DNA of 64,000 nt, taken from assembly GCA_022648685.1 (NCBI GenBank), contig JALCMW010000004.1, forward strand, positions 186,001 to 250,000, given 5' to 3'. The position numbers and the translations under genes were made by a program. This document shows, piece by piece, positions 17,302-26,726 of the stretch; position 1 is the first letter of the stretch, and every line of letters begins with the position of its first letter. The DNA is from Bacteroidales bacterium (lineage in GTDB: Bacteria; Bacteroidota; Bacteroidia; Bacteroidales; UBA932). A model generated the notes under the pieces. That model worked only from the letters and a program-made list of their open reading frames with translations, was not told where the DNA came from and did not search any database.

Positions 17302-18336
17302 ATGGACAAAAAGCTATCCAACGTCATAAAATATATACTGTCGATACTTGTCGCAGTCCTTTTCCTTTACTTCTCTTTCAAGGGAGTGAAATGGTCCGAT
17401 CTCGTAACCGGTCTGGAGACATGCAGATGGGAATACATAATAATGTCCATGATTATCGGCGTCGCCGCTTTCTGGTTCAGGGGCATGAGATGGAGGGAAC
17501 TTTTGCTGCCCATAGATCCTTCGACAAAAAAACTTACGACTTTCAATGCAATAAACATAGGTTACCTGGCAAATTTCGTATTCCCGAGGATAGGTGAATT
17601 CGTCCGCTGCGGATTCATTACCAAGAACTCCCCTGCAATACAAGATTCGTCCGATACCGGTGAAACCGGAAAAATCCAGACGCGCAAAATCGCTTCTTAC
17701 GATAAGGTCCTGGGAACTGTTGTTGTAGAAAGGGCCTGGGACGTGATAGTAATGTTCCTTTTTCTGATAGCCATTCTAATATTCGGATGGGAACGTTTCG
17801 GCAGTTTTTTCGTGGACAAGATGTGGAGACCGTTATCAGCAAAACTGGATTTCAGCCTTTGGTGGCTACTGGCGGCCATAACCGTTACTATAGTCGCAGT
17901 AATCTGGATAATAATAAAACTCAAGGACAGAAGCAGGCTTTGTACTAAAATAACCGGATTCTTCACCGGAATATGGCAAGGTATAAAGAGCTGCCTGGGA
18001 ATGAAAAAAGCCTGGCGGTTTTTCCTGTACACCGCCATAATATGGAGCATGTATTGGCTGATGAGTTTTTCATCCATGCGCGCAGTCCCGCAAATGGATG
18101 GATTGGGAATCACGGACGCCTTGTTTCTGATGATAGCCGGAAGTCTCGGATGGTTTATTCCGGTACCCGGAGGATTCGGTGCTTTCCATTACATAGTGGC
18201 TATGGCCGTATCGGTAATTTATGGAGTCCCGTTCGAACTGGGGATTGTTTTCGCCACACTTTCACATGAATCACAGGCCATAACCATGATCGTATGCGGA
18301 GGCTTTTCCTACACTTACGAAACCATGAAGAAATGA
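17302..18336 (+). CDS. UPF0104/lysylphosphatidylglycerol synthase TM-family membrane protein
   Basis: A 344-residue inner-membrane protein of the LPG_synthase_TM (UPF0104) type. Recognisable parts are the N-terminal helix KYILSILVAVLFLYFSFKGV, FRGMRWRELLLPID, INIGYLANFVFPRIGEFVRCG (the conserved N...P.R.GE.R motif), VVERAWDVI and the C-terminal SLGWFIPVPGGFGAFHYIVA. It lacks the soluble acyl/aminoacyl-transferase domain of true MprF, so aminoacylation is not expected; flippase-like or unknown lipid roles fit better. It is divergent from the PfkB kinase, with a -7 box abutting its start. Confidence 0.88.
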   Translation: MDKKLSNVIKYILSILVAVLFLYFSFKGVKWSDLVTGLETCRWEYIIMSMIIGVAAFWFRGMRWRELLLPIDPSTKKLTTFNAINIGYLANFVFPRIGEFVRCGFITKNSPAIQDSSDTGETGKIQTRKIASYDKVLGTVVVERAWDVIVMFLFLIAILIFGWERFGSFFVDKMWRPLSAKLDFSLWWLLAAITVTIVAVIWIIIKLKDRSRLCTKITGFFTGIWQGIKSCLGMKKAWRFFLYTAIIWSMYWLMSFSSMRAVPQMDGLGITDALFLMIAGSLGWFIPVPGGFGAFHYIVAMAVSVIYGVPFELGIVFATLSHESQAITMIVCGGFSYTYETMKK

Positions 18337-18346
18337 CCGGAAATCC

Positions 18347-18820
18347 TCAGAAAAGATAACGGACACTGATTGTAGGGAAGAATCCGTCCAGGAATCCATC
18401 ACGGTAGAATTCCCCGTCACATACCCCGAATACGGGACGGAAGTCGGCGGACAACTGCAGCGGGAACCAGAATTGGTATTCCAGCCCGATTTGGCCTACC
18501 ACTCCGAAAAAGAAATTGTTATTATCATTGTAATAAGCCGATCCAAGCGAAACACCGGGACCTGCATACCATGACCACTGGCCATTGGTGGTCCAGTCTG
18601 GTTGAGCGAAAACGTAATTATAAATGCCTGTCAGACGGAATCCGACATCATTCGGATCAAAAATACCGGCATTAACTTCGAGGAAATGAGGCTTTCCGAA
18701 ATAATGTTCATAGCTGGCTTCCATACCATAGCCAAACCGGCCTCCTATAGCTTTCGGCTGAGCCGACAAAACAACTGACAATCCTAACAGGATGACAACT
18801 GAAATAAAAACTTTTTTCAT
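18347..18820 (-). CDS. Small outer-membrane beta-barrel protein
   Basis: A 157-residue protein with a Sec signal (VVLSAQ cleavage) and alternating hydrophobic strands rich in G, Y and F, ending in PTISVRYLF, a C-terminal aromatic typical of outer-membrane barrels. The length suits an eight-stranded barrel (OmpA/OmpX-like fold). No named domain is recognised. It converges on the UPF0104 gene with a 10-base gap and no visible terminator. A weak -7 box (TATATTTA, 18842-18849, minus strand) precedes it, suggesting it is transcribed alone after the Rnf train. Confidence 0.75.
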   Translation of the reverse strand: MKKVFISVVILLGLSVVLSAQPKAIGGRFGYGMEASYEHYFGKPHFLEVNAGIFDPNDVGFRLTGIYNYVFAQPDWTTNGQWSWYAGPGVSLGSAYYNDNNNFFFGVVGQIGLEYQFWFPLQLSADFRPVFGVCDGEFYRDGFLDGFFPTISVRYLF

Positions 18821-18870
18821 ATGGAATTACTTATTTGACAGTAAATATAATAATTAAAACGGATATCAAT

Positions 18871-19470
18871 TTAAACCAATCCCGAGAAACCCATGAAAGC
18901 CATAGCCAATATGCTGGCGGTAACCAAAGCTATAGGTATTCCTCTGAACGGTTTCGGGACATCATTCAATGCAAGGTGCTCACGTATTCCCGAAAATATT
19001 ATCATTGCAACACCGTATCCCACAGCCGTGGCAAAAGCATATACGGCAGCTTCCCCGAGATTCAGCATATGTGCGGGATCTCCGAAAGTGAATTGTTTGG
19101 TTACAACTGTTATTGCTACACCGAGGACGGCACAGTTGGTTGTTATCAGCGGAAGATATATGCCAAGGGCCTGATACAGGGACGGGCTTGTCTTTTTCAA
19201 CACTATCTCGACAGTCTGGACCAAAGCAGCTATCACCAAAATGAAAGCTATCGTCTGGAGGAATGTCAGTCCGTAAGGATCCAAAAGATATTTGTTCAGA
19301 AGATATGTGACGATCGTAGACAAAGTGATGACGAAACATACTGCCGCAGACATTCCCGTTGCAGTTGAAAGCTTATTGGATACGCCAAGGAAAGGACATA
19401 TTCCCAGAAACTGGGACAAAACTATGTTGTTTACGAATATCGCCGATATTATGATCAAAAAATATTCCAT
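18871..19470 (-). CDS. rnfA: Rnf complex subunit RnfA
   Basis: The 199-residue integral membrane subunit begins EYFLIIISAIFVNNIVLSQFLGICPFLGVS, which carries the conserved cysteine of the RnfA/NqrE membrane iron-sulfur site; the matching second half contains LITTNCAVLGVAI with the partner cysteine. RnfA and RnfE form the pseudo-symmetric membrane [2Fe-2S] core that moves electrons across the membrane while the complex pumps Na+ or H+. It is the last gene of rseC-rnfBCDGEA and starts 1 base after rnfE ends. Confidence 0.97.
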   Translation of the reverse strand: MEYFLIIISAIFVNNIVLSQFLGICPFLGVSNKLSTATGMSAAVCFVITLSTIVTYLLNKYLLDPYGLTFLQTIAFILVIAALVQTVEIVLKKTSPSLYQALGIYLPLITTNCAVLGVAITVVTKQFTFGDPAHMLNLGEAAVYAFATAVGYGVAMIIFSGIREHLALNDVPKPFRGIPIALVTASILAMAFMGFSGLV

Positions 19471-19471
19471 A

Positions 19472-20065
19472 TCATTTATTCTTTTTTGCCAGTTTGTTAA
19501 ACAAAACCATCAGATAACCAAGACACAGAAAGGCTCCAGGAGCCATTACGAAAGCAAGTATGCCGTCTCCGGTTATGAATTTCCATCCGAAAACGGAGCC
19601 CGTACCCAGAATCTCGCGTACCATTCCCAATAGTGTCAGGGATAAGGTAAATCCGAGACCGATACCCAATCCGTCGCATGCGGATTCGATTACGGTATGT
19701 TTATTGGCAAAAGCTTCCGCCCTGCCGAGAACGATACAGTTCACTACAATAAGAGGAATGAACAAGCCCAGTGTTTCATACATTGCAGGCGTATACGCCT
19801 GCATGAGAAATTGCAATACCGTTACAAAAGTAGCAATAATCACGATATATGCAGGAATATGCACTTTGTCCGGCACATACGGGGCAACTGCCGAAATAGC
19901 CATGTTTGAAAGAACCAGGACGAAGAGAGTGGCCAATCCCATACTCATGCCGTTAATGGCAGAAGTGGTCGTCGCAAGTGTAGGACACATCCCAAGAACA
20001 AGGACAAACGTAGGATTATCCTTGATGAATCCTTTGGTTATCAATTGTAATTTAGTCATAGTCAT
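19472..20065 (-). CDS. rnfE: Rnf complex subunit RnfE
   Basis: This 197-residue membrane protein has FIKDNPTFVLVLGMCPTLATTTSAINGM near its start and FIPLIVVNCIVLGRAEAFANK in its second half, the paired cysteine motifs of RnfE/NqrD. It has about six hydrophobic helices and normal length. It partners RnfA in the membrane core. The start overlaps the rnfG stop by 4 bases, showing tight coupling. Confidence 0.97.
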   Translation of the reverse strand: MTMTKLQLITKGFIKDNPTFVLVLGMCPTLATTTSAINGMSMGLATLFVLVLSNMAISAVAPYVPDKVHIPAYIVIIATFVTVLQFLMQAYTPAMYETLGLFIPLIVVNCIVLGRAEAFANKHTVIESACDGLGIGLGFTLSLTLLGMVREILGTGSVFGWKFITGDGILAFVMAPGAFLCLGYLMVLFNKLAKKNK

Positions 20066-20631
20066 TCACCTTTGATATTTTTGAAAGCTTCGACAGCGTT
20101 ACTGATTGCAAGGGTGTAAGCCCGTGATGTTATCGTCGAAGCTGTTATGGCATCAACATCACCTCCGTCTTTCTTTACTGACAGATGTTCCACAGCCGGA
20201 TCAAGATTTTTAAATTGATTTATAAAAGCCTTATCCGTCAAGCACTTGGCCCCAAGTCCGGGGGTTTCGTTGCAAACAAGGACCGATGTATTGTAAACTT
20301 TCCCGTCCGGGGTAACACCTACCATAAGGGTAAGGGGCCCTCCGAATCCAGACGTAGTAGATTCGATCGCATAACCGGCTATCTCACCGTTTTTCCTTAC
20401 GGTATAATAATTCATTTCCTGGCCATTTAATGAAACCGCAGATTCTTCGGGATCGGAATCGAAATCGGGAACTACCAAAGCTATTGCTTTAGTGGTTTTT
20501 GCCGCGGCAGCTTTGTCTATCGGTGCTTTCGTCACGACATAAACGGCGGCCAGGACCGAAGAACATGCCAGACATACTGTGAAAAGGCACAGAACCATAT
20601 TTTTTAATGAAGATTTTACTGCCATGATCAA
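20062..20631 (-). CDS. rnfG: Rnf complex subunit RnfG (covalent FMN)
   Basis: The 189-residue subunit has one N-terminal membrane helix and an exported FMN-binding domain. The flavin-attachment region reads GGDVDAITASTITSRAYTLAI, where the Thr in STIT is the covalent FMN site in this family. GFGGPLTLMVGVTPDGKV and NETPGLGAKC are further FMN-domain signatures. It relays electrons on the outer face. It overlaps both neighbours by 4 bases. Confidence 0.96.
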   Translation of the reverse strand: MIMAVKSSLKNMVLCLFTVCLACSSVLAAVYVVTKAPIDKAAAAKTTKAIALVVPDFDSDPEESAVSLNGQEMNYYTVRKNGEIAGYAIESTTSGFGGPLTLMVGVTPDGKVYNTSVLVCNETPGLGAKCLTDKAFINQFKNLDPAVEHLSVKKDGGDVDAITASTITSRAYTLAISNAVEAFKNIKGE

Positions 20632-21623
20632 GCCCTCCCGTATTTCTTTTGTTTAAACCATCTGTTCAGCAGAGGTACTAAGGAGTTCATTATGAGTATT
20701 GCGAAAGACACACCTTCGGGATATGAACCGAAATACCTTATCATCAATGTAATGAATCCAATCCCTATACCGAATATCAAACCGCCTTTGATACTCATCG
20801 GAGACGTTGCATAGTCCGTAGCCATAAAGGTTGAGCCCAGCAGAAGACCTCCCGTAAGGAGATTAAACAGCGGATCAGTGAATCTGGAAGGATCGCCCAG
20901 CCAGAACAGGCAGGAAACGATAGCAACGGTTCCAAGAATCGACAATGTTATATACGGCTTTATTACCTTGCGCAACAACAGATAAACGAACCCGATGATG
21001 ATTGCTATGGCACAAGCTTCACCTGCAGACCCTCCGATGTTGGAGAAAAGCATCTGTCCGTAGGAATATCCATGGGCGGTCATTATGTCATGCACGGACG
21101 ATCCCTGCATTAGCCCTTCCTTGATGGCTGTAAGAGGCGTAGCTCCGGAAACGGCATCTGTTCCCATTCCTTTGCCGAACAAACCGGTAGGAATTTCCCA
21201 CCGGGTAAGATATTTCGGGAATGAAATAAGCAGGAACACACGACCTGTCAAAGCTGGATTGAACACATTTTGTCCGATTCCTCCGAAAGTCATTTTTGCC
21301 ACTCCGATGGCAACTACGGAACCGATGAAAACAATCCACCATGGTGTCGTAGCAGGAAGATTGAGGGCAAGAAGGATACCGGTAACGACAGCGGAAAGAT
21401 CTCCGGTAGTGTTTTGTTTTTTCAGCAGATACTTTGTAATCAGATACTCAAGCAATACGCATGAAATGACACTCACCGCCAATACCGACAGCTCCCTTAG
21501 ACCGTAGAAAATCACGGATACGACTACGGCAGGCAAGAGTGCTATCACCACATCCAGCATAAGCGACCTGACGGACACTTCTGCATGGAGATGCGGAGAC
21601 GGCGAAACTATAAGTCTATTCAT
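20628..21623 (-). CDS. rnfD: Rnf complex subunit RnfD (covalent FMN)
   Basis: A 331-residue polytopic protein of the RnfD/NqrB family. The covalent FMN motif is present as DAVSGATPLTAIKEG (Thr of SGAT). Other family marks are GGIGQNVFNPALTGRVFLLISFP and ATDYATSPMSIKGGLIFGIGIG. About nine hydrophobic segments fit the family. It is the likely ion-channel subunit together with RnfA/E. The start follows rnfC by 28 bases, the largest gap in the rnf set. Confidence 0.96.
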   Translation of the reverse strand: MNRLIVSPSPHLHAEVSVRSLMLDVVIALLPAVVVSVIFYGLRELSVLAVSVISCVLLEYLITKYLLKKQNTTGDLSAVVTGILLALNLPATTPWWIVFIGSVVAIGVAKMTFGGIGQNVFNPALTGRVFLLISFPKYLTRWEIPTGLFGKGMGTDAVSGATPLTAIKEGLMQGSSVHDIMTAHGYSYGQMLFSNIGGSAGEACAIAIIIGFVYLLLRKVIKPYITLSILGTVAIVSCLFWLGDPSRFTDPLFNLLTGGLLLGSTFMATDYATSPMSIKGGLIFGIGIGFITLMIRYFGSYPEGVSFAILIMNSLVPLLNRWFKQKKYGRA

Positions 21624-21651
21624 TATTATTTCTTTATATATTTATTTCAAT

Positions 21652-23022
21652 TTATTTGGACTGTGCGGCAGCTTTGGCCCTTGCTTTGATAATTCCCAAA
21701 ATTTTGGCCTTGGCTACTCTGATGACATCCAGAAGCGGAATATTGGCAGGACAACTATAAAGACAGCAGCCGCATTCAATACAATCCTGTGCGGCATTGG
21801 CTTCCAGTCCCTCATCATCGTCATTCAGAGCTAGCTTGTTCAGCAGGAACGGTTCCAGTCCCATCGGACAAGCCTCCGCACATCTTCCGCAACGGATACA
21901 TTGACTCTGGATTTTCCTTTCGGTTTGCGGGGAGGTGAGAAACAGAATGGCGGAAGTCCCCTTGAGAGTAGCGGCATCCGGATTCGATACAGCCTTACCC
22001 ATCATAGGTCCGCCGCTTATTATCTTGACTGCATCGGCAGGAATACCTCCGGCATAATCCATTATATACGAAAGCGGAGTTCCGACCCTTACCATCAGAT
22101 TCCTCTGCTTTTCAAGGCAATCCCCTGTAACGGTAATGGAATTTTCGATTATCGGTTTGTTCTTCTGGACAGCATCATATATGGCAAGTGCAGTAGCAAT
22201 GTTCTGGACAACGGCACCGACATCTATCGGCAGACCTCCGGACTTCACCTGTCTGTGCATTACGGCATCTATAAGCTGCTTCTCACCTCCTTCCGGATAT
22301 TTGGATATCATTGGCATGACTGAAATACCTGAAAATTTCGATGAAAGTTTGAACAGCTTTTCTATTATTTCCTTCATATGGGAAATGGCCTCGGGCTTAT
22401 TGTCCTCTATGGCGATAACAGCTTTGTCAACACCCAGAACCTGCTTTATTATCGCTGTGCCGACAACAACCTGCTCCCCCTTCTCCATCATCGTCCGGAA
22501 ATCGGACGTAAGATACGGCTCGCATTCGCAGCCGTTGATTATAAGCGTCTCGCATTTCTTCCCCGGAGGAGGACTGAGTTTTACATGAGTCGGGAAGGTA
22601 GCACCTCCCAGACCGACGACGCCACATGTGCGGATTTTTTCAAGTATTGCTTTGTTATCATCCGGTATCACTGTGACAAGAGAATCCGTCCTGTCTATAT
22701 CTTCAGCCCATTCATCACCTTCCACAGATATTTCTATTGTCGTCTGCTGCTTTCCTGCAAGATCCTTTCTGGGACCTATGGATTTTACGGTACCAGAAAC
22801 CGAAGAATGGATATAAGCGGACACGAACCCGCCAGGTTCTGCGATCGGCTGGCCTGTGACCACCTTGTCACCGACAGCCACTATCGGCTTTGCAGGAGCT
22901 CCGATATGCTGTGCTACCGATATATATACGGTATCCGGCACAGGCATTGCCTCTATGCTGCAATCACGGGAAATCTTTCTTTCACCCGGATGGATACCTC
23001 CTATTGAAAATGTATGACTCAT
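21652..23022 (-). CDS. rnfC: Rnf complex subunit RnfC (NADH-binding, Fe-S)
   Basis: This 456-residue peripheral subunit binds NADH and FMN on the cytosolic face and passes electrons to or from RnfB. It shows the Rossmann-like CGVVGLGGATFPTHVKL motif, NGCECEPYLTSDFR, and two ferredoxin-type cluster motifs at the end: CIRCGRCAEACPMG and CIECGCCLYSCPANIPL. The N-terminal barrel (HIGAPAKPIVAVGDKVVTGQ) is also typical. It starts 3 bases after rnfB ends. The length is that of the core form without the C-terminal repeats of some proteobacterial RnfC. Confidence 0.97.
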   Translation of the reverse strand: MSHTFSIGGIHPGERKISRDCSIEAMPVPDTVYISVAQHIGAPAKPIVAVGDKVVTGQPIAEPGGFVSAYIHSSVSGTVKSIGPRKDLAGKQQTTIEISVEGDEWAEDIDRTDSLVTVIPDDNKAILEKIRTCGVVGLGGATFPTHVKLSPPPGKKCETLIINGCECEPYLTSDFRTMMEKGEQVVVGTAIIKQVLGVDKAVIAIEDNKPEAISHMKEIIEKLFKLSSKFSGISVMPMISKYPEGGEKQLIDAVMHRQVKSGGLPIDVGAVVQNIATALAIYDAVQKNKPIIENSITVTGDCLEKQRNLMVRVGTPLSYIMDYAGGIPADAVKIISGGPMMGKAVSNPDAATLKGTSAILFLTSPQTERKIQSQCIRCGRCAEACPMGLEPFLLNKLALNDDDEGLEANAAQDCIECGCCLYSCPANIPLLDVIRVAKAKILGIIKARAKAAAQSK

Positions 23023-23025
23023 AAT

Positions 23026-23922
23026 TCAGGCCTCCGTTTTAACTGTTTTTTCAACCGGCGTTTTTACAACAGCCGGTTTCTGTTTCGAAACCCTCTCCAC
23101 GGGCTTCGGGAAATTGACGTCGTGAATGGCTCCGGTAGGGCAAACTGCAACGCATTTCCTGCACAGTTTGCATTTTTCATAATCGATATATGCGACATTA
23201 TCCACCAGAGTGATGGCATCATGGGGACATGTTTTCACACATAGTCCGCAACCGATGCAAGCCGCCTTGCATGCTTTTCTGGCAACGGCGCCCTTGTCTT
23301 TATTGATGCAGGACACGAAAACTCTCAAGTTTCTCGGTCCTTTGTTCCTCAACTCGATTATTCCTTTAGGACAGGCTTTTACACAAGCTCCGCATGCAGT
23401 GCATTTTGTCTCATCGACTACCGGAAGTCCCGTATCCGGATCCATCGAAATGGCATCGAATTTACATACGGATACACAATCTCCGCAACCCAGGCAGCCG
23501 AATGAGCAACCGGTGTCCCCCGTATAAAGAGCAGCCTTGACTTTGCATGATTTCAAGCCGTCATAATAATTGGTTCTGGGACGGTTTTCGCAAGTCCCGT
23601 TACAACGTACAACCGCAACCATAGGAAGCTTTTCCTTTACTTCATAACCAAGAATAGCGGCAACCTTCTGCATTACAGGGTTTCCACCTACAGGACAATA
23701 ATTATTATCCAGATTCGGGGCCTTGACGGCAGCCTCGGCAAAAGCACGGCAGCCTGCAAAACCGCATCCCCCGCAATTAGCACCGGGCATTACCGCTTCC
23801 ACTTCGTCGATCCGCGGGTCTTCTTCGACCTTGAATCTTTTGGCAATAAAATACAGAATCGCCGCAAGAACAAGACCGAGTACCGTTATAATCACTATTG
23901 TCCAGACAATCGTCGCAATCAT
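23026..23922 (-). CDS. rnfB: Rnf complex subunit RnfB (polyferredoxin)
   Basis: The 298-residue protein has one N-terminal membrane helix (residues 3-25), a 4Fe-4S domain with MPGANCGGCGFAGCRAFAEA, and four further cysteine clusters: GCLGCGDCVSVC, CTACGACVKACPKG, CIGCGLCVKTCP and CKLCRKCVAVCPTG. RnfB is the ferredoxin-interacting subunit. The 4-cluster C-terminus is the long form common in Bacteroidota. It ends in a basic, Lys/Val/Pro-rich tail (KPAVVKTPVEKTVKTEA). It starts 5 bases after rseC. Confidence 0.97.
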   Translation of the reverse strand: MIATIVWTIVIITVLGLVLAAILYFIAKRFKVEEDPRIDEVEAVMPGANCGGCGFAGCRAFAEAAVKAPNLDNNYCPVGGNPVMQKVAAILGYEVKEKLPMVAVVRCNGTCENRPRTNYYDGLKSCKVKAALYTGDTGCSFGCLGCGDCVSVCKFDAISMDPDTGLPVVDETKCTACGACVKACPKGIIELRNKGPRNLRVFVSCINKDKGAVARKACKAACIGCGLCVKTCPHDAITLVDNVAYIDYEKCKLCRKCVAVCPTGAIHDVNFPKPVERVSKQKPAVVKTPVEKTVKTEA

Positions 23923-23927
23923 TTCAC

Positions 23928-24338
23928 TCAGTTTTTTATATAAAATATATATTCCTTCGCAAGAACTTTCCTGAACAGGAAAATGCAGAAATAATACACT
24001 GCAACTCCCGCAATAGAGAAAAGCCCTACGTATAATTCTTCAAGATGCAAGGAAGACAAAATCAAAATCAAGGCCATCAGTATCATCAAAGGTATGGCAT
24101 AGGCAATCCATACGGCTTTGTTTCCCATGGACTGTTTCAAGGCTACATCCACTTCGTCACCGACATGATGGTTCGTAGAAAGGGCCGAAGGCACCTTTAT
24201 CGCTTTTTTCGTGTATTCGGAAACGCCGCATAATCCCGCAGCATGGCAAGAGGCACAAGCGGATGCCGATATTATTTCCACCGTGGTAAAATCCCTGTCC
24301 ATTTCCACTATCCTTCCTTTATGCAATATCTCATTCAT
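23928..24338 (-). CDS. rseC: RseC/MucC-family protein (SoxR-reducing system)
   Basis: A 136-residue membrane protein of the RseC family. The N-terminal soluble part has the cysteine set SACASCHAAGLCG, which may bind a redox cofactor, and two transmembrane helices follow (IAYAIPLMILMALILIL and VGLFSIAGVAVYYFCIFLF). RseC proteins are regularly encoded next to rnf and are thought to help Rnf/Rsx reduce redox-sensing or other targets. The gene overlaps the DUF3108 stop by 4 bases and leads the rnf genes. Confidence 0.88.
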   Translation of the reverse strand: MNEILHKGRIVEMDRDFTTVEIISASACASCHAAGLCGVSEYTKKAIKVPSALSTNHHVGDEVDVALKQSMGNKAVWIAYAIPLMILMALILILSSLHLEELYVGLFSIAGVAVYYFCIFLFRKVLAKEYIFYIKN

Positions 24339-25192
24339 TTCACAATGGCTTTAAAAGGAGACTTGAGACCCGAATATGATGACAGCCTTAATGAAACCAG
24401 TCCTACACGGATTGAGGCCTCAGCATATACCGGAAGCCGGTTTTCATCATCCGAAATCCATAAGAGCATATCCTTGTCCCCCTTGAAGACCTGGCCTTCC
24501 AATAATTTGGCCGAGAATTTCATTGTACGGACTTTACCCAATCCCGGAACTGTCTTTGTCATCTTCCCCCAATAGACGAAATAGACATTATAGACATCGT
24601 TATCTATTACGAATGTCATGGGATAACGGACACCCTGCCTGACTTTCGACAAATCGATATTCCTTGCCATATAAAACAGCGAAGGGATGTCATAAGTGCA
24701 TTTTGTAAGAGGCAATGCAATGGAATATTCACCTTTCTTCGAACTATAATTATTGGCCTCTATCTTAGGATTTACTTTATCGTGTTTATAAATGAAATAA
24801 TTGCGTGCCGAATAATCACCTTCGGAAGTATTTCTTGTAAATTTCATCGGCGACAGGTCTTTTCTCGTAAACCACGATTGGAAATTCTCACGAACCTTGA
24901 AAAACATATCGTAGAATTTGTAAGTACGTCCGGTGGCAGTACAGTGGAAAACAGGCACGCCGTTCAATATTGAAGAATCAAGGACAACCGATGCGCTGCC
25001 CAGATCGGTATTTACCAGTCCCCATTTGTAATGTATGGTCAGACCGAAAGATTCTCCTGCTTTGAAAGGATACGTGGATTCGGAAAGACTGCGTACGGGA
25101 ATGCAATGACTTTCCTTTGTCTGGGAAAATGATTCATACTGCATGAATATCAACAATAGTGAAATAATGACTGTGATATTGCTTGACCTCAT
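24335..25192 (-). CDS. DUF3108 exported protein
   Basis: The 285-residue protein has an N-terminal signal (ITVIISLLLIFMQYESFSQ) and a DUF3108-like body: FKAGESFGLTIHYKWGLVNTDLG, the TGRTYKFYDMFFKVRENFQSW segment, FTRNTSEGDYSARNYFIY and LLWISDDENRLPVYAEASI near the end. The family is found widely in Bacteroidota as periplasmic or outer-membrane-associated proteins of unknown role. It lies between dnaB (gap 2 bases) and rseC (4-base overlap). No active-site motif is recognised. Confidence 0.85.
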   Translation of the reverse strand: MRSSNITVIISLLLIFMQYESFSQTKESHCIPVRSLSESTYPFKAGESFGLTIHYKWGLVNTDLGSASVVLDSSILNGVPVFHCTATGRTYKFYDMFFKVRENFQSWFTRKDLSPMKFTRNTSEGDYSARNYFIYKHDKVNPKIEANNYSSKKGEYSIALPLTKCTYDIPSLFYMARNIDLSKVRQGVRYPMTFVIDNDVYNVYFVYWGKMTKTVPGLGKVRTMKFSAKLLEGQVFKGDKDMLLWISDDENRLPVYAEASIRVGLVSLRLSSYSGLKSPFKAIVK

Positions 25193-25194
25193 GA

Positions 25195-26721
25195 TCAGAA
25201 TTCATTATTGTTGCCGAACTCATTATTCCCGGAGCCAAGGCTATCGAAATCAACGGAATCCGAGTTCATTTTCGACTCCCTGATCATATTTGCAGCCTGT
25301 GACTCCAATGTATCGTTCTCTTCCACGAACCTTACTTGTTCGGGTTTGAATATCATCGGTATCTCTGCAGTGGATCCGTTCCTGTTCTTTGCAATTATTA
25401 TATATGTCTTGCCAGGATTGTTTCCGTCCGGAGAATCGGGATCCGAAAGTCCCATATAATCGGGACGATGGATGAATATTACCATATCCGCATCCTGCTC
25501 TATTGAACCTGATTCCCTAAGGTCGCTCAACTGTGGTTTGGAATTGGAATTCGTTCTTTGAACAGCATTACGCGAAAGCTGCGACAACGCTATAATAGGT
25601 ACATCGAGTTCCTTGGCCGTAGCTTTCAAAGTTCTGGAGATTGCAGCGACTTCCTGTTCGCGCATGCCCCTTAATTCCGACGGCCCCTGCATCAACTGGA
25701 GATAATCTACTACAATCAGGCGGACGCCCTTGTTTTTTACCAACGTCTTTGCCTTGGTACGGAATTCCATGACCGGAATACTCGGAGTATCATCTATGTA
25801 AAGAGGAGATTTGGAAAGATTTTTAAGTTTGGTTTCCAGCTGCTCCCACTCATAACTTTCAAGTCTTGAACCACCCTTGATCTTATCGGCACTGAGGCCG
25901 GACTCGGATGTCATCAAACGCTTTGCAAGCTGCAGCGCCGACATTTCCAATGAAAAGACGGCGACAGGCATATTGTGATCGACGGCAGCGTTCCTGGCAA
26001 TATTCAAGGCGAATGCGGTTTTTCCAACCGACGGCCTTGCACCTATTATTATCAGGTCGGACCGCTGCCATCCCATGGTTATCCTGTCGATGGAAACATA
26101 ACCTGACGGGACGCCGCTGAGACCGGTTTTGCCCTGGAGCTCCTGAATATCATTCAAGGCTTCGTTGATAACGGATCCGATATCCTGGACATCTTTCCTG
26201 ACATTGTTCTGAATAGCGGCGAAGACCTTTGACTGGGCCGTATCTATGAGATCATCGACCTTGACGGAATCATCGAAAGAGTCCTTGAGAATCTGATACG
26301 AAGCATTTATCAGGTCCCTCTGGATGCACTTCTGCTTTAGAATCTTGATATAGTACTCGATATGGGCGGCAGCTCCCACTTTCTGGGACAAATCCGCCAA
26401 TGCAACCGGGCCACCTATTATTTCCAGATTGTTTTTTGCCTTCAGCTTATCGGCAACGGTAAGCAAATCCACGGCTACATGCTCATTGACGAGCTCGCAC
26501 ATGGATTCGAATATCATTTTATGCTTCGGATCATAGAAACACGGAGCGGTAAGCTCTTCCAAAGCCTCATCCACTACGGAAGGCTCCACGAGCATCGCTC
26601 CCAAGACAGCCTCTTCAACATCAAGAGCCTGAGGCGGTTTATTACCCATCTCAAGCCCTAGAGTATCCATATTGACTGCCTGCTCCTTTTTTCTGTAATT
26701 TCTTTTAGGCTGGTCAGGCAT
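25195..26721 (-). CDS. dnaB: Replicative DNA helicase DnaB
   Basis: A 508-residue hexameric replicative helicase. The N-terminal domain starts PPQALDVEEAVLGAMLVEP, the linker region is followed by SGVPSGYVSIDRITMGWQRSDLIIIGARPSVGKTAFALNIA with the Walker A GARPSVGKT, Walker B is VRLIVVDYLQLM, and SQLSRNAVQRTNSNSKPQLSDLRESGSIEQDADMV contains the conserved motif 4 and arginine region. No intein is present. The C-terminus has a short N/E/F-rich tail (GNNEFGNNNEF). It is the only replication gene in this train and lies between a zinc-ribbon protein and DUF3108. Confidence 0.98.
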   Translation of the reverse strand: MPDQPKRNYRKKEQAVNMDTLGLEMGNKPPQALDVEEAVLGAMLVEPSVVDEALEELTAPCFYDPKHKMIFESMCELVNEHVAVDLLTVADKLKAKNNLEIIGGPVALADLSQKVGAAAHIEYYIKILKQKCIQRDLINASYQILKDSFDDSVKVDDLIDTAQSKVFAAIQNNVRKDVQDIGSVINEALNDIQELQGKTGLSGVPSGYVSIDRITMGWQRSDLIIIGARPSVGKTAFALNIARNAAVDHNMPVAVFSLEMSALQLAKRLMTSESGLSADKIKGGSRLESYEWEQLETKLKNLSKSPLYIDDTPSIPVMEFRTKAKTLVKNKGVRLIVVDYLQLMQGPSELRGMREQEVAAISRTLKATAKELDVPIIALSQLSRNAVQRTNSNSKPQLSDLRESGSIEQDADMVIFIHRPDYMGLSDPDSPDGNNPGKTYIIIAKNRNGSTAEIPMIFKPEQVRFVEENDTLESQAANMIRESKMNSDSVDFDSLGSGNNEFGNNNEF

Positions 26722-26726
26722 ATATG

